This document shows positions 58,190 through 64,000 of a DNA stretch of 64,000 nucleotides, one piece after another (the first letter of the stretch is position 1; every line of letters starts with the position of its first letter). The stretch is from Tubulanus polymorphus (lineage: Eukaryota; Nemertea; Palaeonemertea; Tubulaniformes; Tubulanidae). The stretch is from NCBI RefSeq assembly GCF_964204645.1, contig NC_134030.1, positions 597,855-661,854 of the forward strand, in the 5' to 3' direction. The notes beneath the pieces are model-generated. The model saw nothing but the letters and a program-made list of their open reading frames with translations, did not search any database and had not been told where the DNA came from. The position numbers were made by a program, and so were the translations under genes.

Positions 58190-59640
58190 TATGGTTTTAG
58201 TTAATATTCTCTGAATGTGTAGATAGCCAGAGATACGACCCCTGGCACTGCGGTATTGCATTTAGCCACAGGCGTCACCGATAACTAGCTGTCCTCTCGT
58301 TTGTGGTAACTACGCTTCTTGAAGTTTGGCTACTCGAGCCATGGACGGAAAGACCGTGCTGATCCGGAGATGTGAACTGTTGGGACGGCATCAAGTGAGA
58401 TTTTACTTAGTTTACGCGGAACTGGTGAACTAAGTCTACGACAGCGGTCGACAGCGGTCACCGCCTCCTGACATTCTATAGTCGAGTTTGGTACTAGTAA
58501 CCAGTCGTCGAGGTAAACCAACAGACAAATACTCCAGGACCCGGTTTCATAGACTGAGTATCAAAGTTATCCAAAGGGATAAATCCTCAACCACCATACT
58601 AACAATGAGAAACCATGGTTATAACTGACAAATTTCAAAATGTTCCCTGGAATTATTTTTCTTCCATATCTATGAAACCCAGCCCTGGACTGTAATGTAC
58701 CTTCTGGACTTGACCCAAGCTGGTAAATACCCAGGGCGTGGGCTGTACTGAGGCCGATTGGAAGAGACCTGAACTGGAACTGGCAGCCTTTCAACTTTTA
58801 TTCTGTAAAATTGACGGGATTTCGCGTGAACAGGAACCTGAAAATATGCATCTTTCAGGTCCAATGAAGCCGCCCATTAACCTCGACGGAGACCTTGAAT
58901 TACCTCCCTGTTTTAGTCATCGGAAGCCTCGGGATATCCAGGTGCCACTCGAGGAATGACAGTCCATCGACGCCCTATGGTTTTCAGGAGCATAAATATT
59001 CATGAAAACCAGCCGGATGTGGCTTCGTCCCGTACTGGTTCTATTGCTCTCTTTTTGGCCAGATCTTTGAGAGCTGACGAGATTAGTGTCTCGTGACCTG
59101 CTTTCGGGCGCATGTCGGGAGGTGTTCAGAATTGAAGACAGTAGCCGCCGTGATACGACCCGGGAACGCCGGATCAGTAGGTGGCTGCTCGTTATAGACA
59201 ACCTCTCACTGGCCCCGAGCATTCATTTTGAGTTTCTCCGAGAGGAAGAGCTCCTTTTAGGAGCATTCCCCGATATGAACTAGAATTATTCTGACCAGAA
59301 GGGGCACGAGAATGTTGGAGCTGTGCACTTGTTCTCCAAACAGCATTAGTAGCCGCTTGAGAAAGTACGGATGCTTGAGATGGCATTGTGTGAGTTCGGG
59401 CTGAACCTTGAGCTGCCGGAGCCGGAGCCGGAGTCCGCATGGTGGACTTGAATCTGCACATCTCGAATCTTCCTCCACTCGGTGGAAACTGGAGCACTCC
59501 AACCGGAGAAGAGACGCAAAGAAGAACCTAATTGAGCTCTTAATACTCTAGGTTCGACTGTGGCAATCGAGGATTCCACTTGTTCCACACCTAATCGAGC
59601 CTATTCCATTGAAACTGCTGACGATTGACATCAGACATTG
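58190..59640 (-). pseudogene. Decayed retrotransposon with reverse transcriptase motifs (DIRS/Gypsy-like)
   Basis: Read on the minus strand, three separate frames carry RT landmarks in the right order: LKDAYFQVPVH (palm start), FQFRSLPIGLSTA (frame-shifted), and VYLDDWLLV (the catalytic DD box). Upstream frames at 59.2-59.6 kb look gag-like only by position. Frameshifts and stops show it is dead. The phrase YLDDWLL is reminiscent of DIRS-type elements. A MITE at 58534-58687 lies between the second and third RT blocks and splits the frame. No integrase, recombinase or LTR could be identified. Confidence 0.72.
58534..58687. mobile_element. MITE (CCAGGACCCGGTTTCATAG ends) inserted in the retrotransposon
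   Basis: Nearly the same sequence as 28281-28447. Ends CCAGGACCCGGTTTCATAGA and TATGAAACCCAGCCCTGG are inverted repeats. Confidence 0.9.
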
Positions 59641-59869
59641 AGATCAGAGTCCGGGGGAGGGGGGGGGATGATTCACCGACATGCTCCACATTTATCAAAC
59701 TAGATATTAACCCTTGACCAGTGAGTCAAGTAGAGAATGCAAATTGTAATAGGTCTCATCCTCTGACCACCATAAATAAACCACAGTACAAGTATGAATG
59801 AAATTATAAACCTCTAAACCTCTACATCTTAGAGCAGTAACAAGCTCCAAATCGGATAAGATTTAACAC

Positions 59870-60190
59870 ATTGATATAACTGTGGTGGCCATCTTAAGTC
59901 TTAAGCTTAAAACTTAAGTCCGTAGAGCGGTAACAAGCTTCAAAATGGCTATTTCACACATTGAAATGGCTGTGGCGGCCATCTTGGATGACCTATATAT
60001 GTCAAAAACAATAAGGCTCATTCTCCTACCATTATGAAACCACAGAATAAGTAATTGGCAAATTGGTTTGAAACTGTAGATTGTAGAGTTGTCACAAGCT
60101 TCAAAATGGCTATTTCACACATTGTAATGGCTGTGGCGGCCATCTTGGATGACCTATATATGTCAAAAAACAATAAGGCTCATCCATCTC
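59870..60190. repeat. ~150-bp repeat containing GGCGGCCATCTTGG, 2.5 copies
   Basis: Each unit has AAGCTTCAAAATGGCTATTT, CACACATTGNAATGGCTGTG and CGGCCATCTTGGATGACCTA. The CCATCTTGG word is a YY1-type site on the opposite strand (AAGATGGC). Confidence 0.85.
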
Positions 60191-60369
60191 ACCCCTAAAA
60201 CAAACAAGTCACAAGAAAATCAACCAAAAACTTAAGTCGGGAACAATATCTGCACGCCTGTCTCGGGCAATCAAGAATAGGCTTACCTGTAACTGCGGTA
60301 GCTTACAATGACAATAACAAGTTTAAAATCTGACTTTCGAAATCGCGGAAATCCTGATTATTGTGACGA

Positions 60370-60695
60370 CTTCCTTAACGGTCCCTCGACGTGAAAGACG
60401 TGAACTTCCTAAACGGTCCCTCGACGTGAAAGACGTGAACTTCCTAAACGGTCCCTCGACGTGAACTTCCTAAACGGTCCCTCGACGTGAACTTCCTAAA
60501 CGGTCCCTCGACGTGAAAGACGTGAACTTCCTAAACGGTCCCTCGACGTGAAAGACGTGAACTTCCTAAACGGTCCCTCGACGTGAAAGACGTGAACTTC
60601 CTAAACGGTCCCTCGACGTGAAAGATGTGAACTTCCTAAACGGTCCCTCGACGTGAAAGACGTGAACTTCCTAAACGGTCCCTCGACCTGAACTG
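60370..60695. repeat. 35/26-bp minisatellite
   Basis: Unit CCTCGACGTGAAAGACGTGA plus ACTTCCTAAACGGTC. Some copies lack the 9-base AAGACGTGA part. About ten copies. Confidence 0.95.
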
Positions 60696-60834
60696 ATGAA
60701 TGATGATGGTTCCTACAGAATCAATCATAATCCCTCGATCTCGATCTCCGTGAAGGTGACCTCGCTCCTGCATCTGGTAGAAGAGCGCCCTCTACCAAAC
60801 CTAGAACCATGATAACTATGTTTTAAATTCGAAA

Positions 60835-60982
60835 CATAGATGCCAGGCCGCCCGGACCAGACCAGATGTTCAGTACCTGGTGATGCCTGGACCGGTGCTG
60901 GAAGCTGACCGGACCGGATGTTCAGTAACCGGTGATGCCTGGACCGGACCGGTGCTGGAAGCTGACCGGACCAGATGTTCAG
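60835..60982. repeat. 40-bp satellite, left segment
   Basis: Units GGTGATGCCTGGACCGGACC plus a variable middle and GATGTTCAGTACC, same family as 62191-64000. Confidence 0.9.
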
Positions 60983-62190
60983 CAGGGTTCATTGTCTCAA
61001 GCTCAGGTGAAATTCAAGCCATTTCAAGCTAGATTTATACCATTTTCAAGCTATTTTTTAAGGCACGTTGGAAGCAATTTTCGTTAGTCGCAGCCAATTT
61101 GCCTATTTTGAACAGGTTCGTATAAAAATGTTAAAAAAGAGGTAAAATTTTGATTCCAGTGGAACCTCCGAGTTGATACGATTCTGTTAGAGATGAAACC
61201 TGTTCATCACAATGATTTTCAGCATTTCCTAGCTTAAATATTCATATCAATCAAGATTTGGATATTTGGCCATCCCAAATTAATTGTCTGTTTTGCCGTT
61301 ACACCTACTAAAATTTTTGGGATAAGTCAGTAGGAAGGTAGCATCATTTTTTTTGCAAAATTTTGGGGCAAAAAAAAACAACAAATTTATCATCACCACT
61401 TTTAGCGGAAACAACATCCGAAATCTGCGTTCAAAATGAAACAGTAGATTGAATATATGCACGCTATAACATTACCAGCTTTAGAATGAATGGCAGCTTA
61501 TTGGAACACTGCCAGTTTCCTGGAAAACTTCAACTAAATAGTCGAGGCATGTTTTCACATGATGCACACTTAACTTCAAACATACATAGCTCATACATCG
61601 GCAGTGGGTCGGCCATTTGTATCAAAAATACAATTTATTTCAATGAATCCAAGAAAAAAGTTTCCACTGGGTACCTTTGAAGTCGGGTCGGTCGGATGAC
61701 GGCAAACAGACCTTGATTTTTGGATGGCCTAATACGAAATTTGTAATGTTCAATGACTTTGACTAGGTCGCGGTGCCTTCAACATGGCTCTCACTCCTGG
61801 TGTGGGATTTCAATGCCATTTTACATCAATGCTCGATAACATGCATGACTGAAATTTCCCCGTATGTTCATGTCTCCAGACACCGTAGAGTTTCACCACA
61901 AGAGTCTCATAGCGATTCAATACAATTCAATTAATTTCTTTATTGATGCCTAAAACATGACGCACGCGTAGAAACAACTCAAGAACATATTCTGTCTGCG
62001 ATTTCATCGAAAAAAATTCGCGAAGAAGAAAATTTGTGATAATCAAGCATTTCAAGCCATATCTTTTTATTTCAAGTCAAAAATAATTATTTCAAGCTTT
62101 CGATCTATTTTCAAGCTGTTTTCAAGCGCTTGAGTAGTATTTTTCAAATTCAAGCCATTTCAAGCTTTTCAAGCACCGCGACGAACCCTG
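60983..62190. mobile_element. 1.2-kb transposon-like insertion within the 40-bp satellite
   Basis: Ends CAGGGTTC and GAACCCTG are exact inverse repeats. The five bases TTCAG occur immediately on both sides (60978-60982 and 62191-62195), as expected for a target duplication. The interior has TTCAAGCCATTTCAAGC near both ends and no intact transposase. The CAGGG termini recall hAT-type elements, but those make 8-base duplications, so the family is open. Confidence 0.78.
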
Positions 62191-64000
62191 TTCAGTACCC
62201 GGTGATGCCTGGACTGGACCGGACTGGATGTTCAGTACCCGGTGATGCCTGGACCGGACCGGACCGGATGTTCAGTACCCAGTGATGCCTGGACCGGACC
62301 AGACTGGATGTTCAGTACCCGGTGATGCCTGGACTGGACCGGACTGGATGTTCAGTACCCGGTGATGCCTGGACCGGACCGGACCGGATGTTCAGTACCC
62401 AGTGATGCCTGGACCGGACCAGACTGGATGTTCAGTACCCGGTGATGCCTGGACCGGACCAGACTGGATGTTCAGTACCCAGTGATGCCTGGACCGGACC
62501 GGACTGGATGTTCAGTACCCAGTGATGCCTGGACCGGACCGGACTGGATGATCAGTACCCGGTGATGCCTGGACCGGACCGGACTGGATGATCAGAACCC
62601 GGTGATGCCTGGACCGGACCGGACTGGATGTTCAGTACCCAGTGATGCCTGGACCGGACCGGACCGGATGTTCAGTACCCAGTGATGCCTGGACCGGACC
62701 AGACTGGATGTTCAGTACCCGGTGATGCCTGGACCGGACCAGACTGGATGTTCAGTACCCAGTGATGCCTGGACCGGACCGGACTGGATGTTCAGTACCC
62801 AGTGATGCCTGGACCGGACCGGACTGGATGTTCAGTACCCGGTGATGCCTGGACCGGACCGGACTGGATGATCAGAACCCGGTGATGCCTGGACCGGACC
62901 GGACTGGATGTTCAGTACCCAGTGATGCCTGGACCGGACCAGACTGGATGTTCAGTACTCAGTGATGCCTGGACCGGACCAGTTCTCGGAGCTACCGGAC
63001 CAGATGTTCAGTACCCGGTGATGCCTGGACTGGACCAGTTCTCGAAGCTACCGGACCAGATGTTCAGTACCCGGTGATGCCTGGACCGGACCGGACTGGA
63101 TGTTCAGTAACTGGTGATGCCTGGACCGGACCAGACTGGATGTTCAGTACTCAGTGATGCCTGGACCGGACCAGTTCTCGGAGCTACCGGACCAGATGTT
63201 CAGTACCCGGTGATGCCTGGACTGGACCAGTTCTCGAAGCTACCGGACCAGATGTTCAGTACCCGGTGATGCCTGGACCGGACCGGACTGGATGTTCAGT
63301 AACTGGTGATGCCTGGACCGGACCAGACTGGATGTTCAGTACTCAGTGATGCCTGGACCGGACCAGTTCTCGGAGCTACCGGACCAGATGTTCAGTACCC
63401 GGTGATGCCTGGACTGGACCAGTTCTCGAAGCTACCGGACCAGATGTTCAGTACCCGGTGATGCCTGGACCGGACCAGTTCTGGAAGCTACCGGACCAGA
63501 TGTTCAGTACCCGGTGATGCCTGGACCGGACCAGTTCTTGAAGCTACCGGAGCAGATGTTCAGTACCCAGTGATGCCTGGACCGGACCGGACTGGATGAT
63601 CAGTACCCGGTGTTGCCTGGACCGGACCAGACTGGATGTTCAGTACTCAGTGATGCCTGGAATGGACTGGTGCTCAAAGCTGCCCGGACCGGACCAGTAA
63701 CTGGTGATGCCTGGACCGGACCGGTGCACAGAGCTGACCGGACCAGATGTTCAGTACCCGGTGATGCCTGGACCAGGCCAGTTCTCGAAGCTACCGGACC
63801 AGATGTTCAGTACCCAGTGATGCCTGGACCGGACCAGTTCTCGAAGCTACCGGACCAGATGTTCAGTACCCAGTGATGCCTGGACCGGTTCTCAAAGCTG
63901 ACCGGACCAGATGTTCAGTATCCGGTGATGCCTGGACCGGACCGGTGCACGGAGCTGACCGGACAGGATGTTCAGTATCCGGTGATGCCTGGACCGGACC
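62191..64000. repeat. 40-bp satellite, right segment (runs off the window)
   Basis: A regular 40-base period (GGACTGGATGTTCAGTACCC, GGTGATGCCTGGACCGGACC) runs to about 62980. Longer units then include AGTTCTCGGAGCTACCGGAC. The array continues past base 64000. The open frame at 63610-63876 is repeat-derived. Confidence 0.97.

Noticed and set aside
63610-63876. 88-codon plus frame
   Set aside because: Satellite read-through.

Overview
The window is animal (metazoan) nuclear DNA. Its genes are split by GT-AG introns, spacing between genes is wide, there are no operons or ribosome binding sites, and AATAAA signals follow the stop codons. It is AT-rich and full of short inverted-repeat transposons and tandem repeats. 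The gene content (Dlx homeobox gene, Shisa-like membrane protein, phytanoyl-CoA dioxygenase-like enzyme) and the repeat style suggest a marine invertebrate, perhaps a mollusc or another lophotrochozoan. The sequence alone does not settle the species.

Layout. 1-953: last coding exon and 3'UTR of a Dlx/Distal-less gene (+), followed by non-coding DNA that holds a TAATTA-rich repeat and a (TA)n tract. 5143-5214: a complete tRNA-Gln(CTG). 5.4-17.4 kb: no gene recognised; several minisatellites, a tRNA-like sequence and a transposon 3'-end fragment. 17452-21605: a four-exon Shisa-like gene (+) with two long tandem arrays in its introns. 23774-29184: a nine-exon phytanoyl-CoA dioxygenase family gene (-), reconstructed in frame to 309 residues. 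Its introns are crowded with MITEs, and related foldback/tandem elements lie on both sides of it. 30-49 kb: no protein gene recognised; long-period tandem and degenerate repeats, twin 53-bp arrays, and a 3.2-kb element bounded by about 625-bp inverted repeats. 50.6-52.2 kb: two more minisatellites. 52872-56437: three linked exons (-) of an unrecognised proline-rich, probably nuclear protein. 56.9-57.9 kb: a 63-bp minisatellite. 58.2-59.6 kb: a decayed retrotransposon with reverse transcriptase motifs, itself split by a MITE. 60.8 kb to the end: a 40-bp satellite interrupted by a 1.2-kb transposon-like insertion.

The genes are unrelated in function: a transcription factor, a tRNA, a small membrane adaptor, a 2-oxoglutarate oxygenase and an unknown nuclear protein. 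The strongest leads are structural. They are the large inverted repeat at 40-43 kb, a tandem array of exon-like units at 47-48.6 kb, dimeric higher-order patterns in two intronic arrays, a recurring CTGANGA/stem/GAAA motif resembling Penelope/hammerhead-type retroelement ends, and stacked palindromes inside the last exon of the unknown gene. Exon boundaries come from reading splice signals by eye. No alignment, transcript or database search was available.
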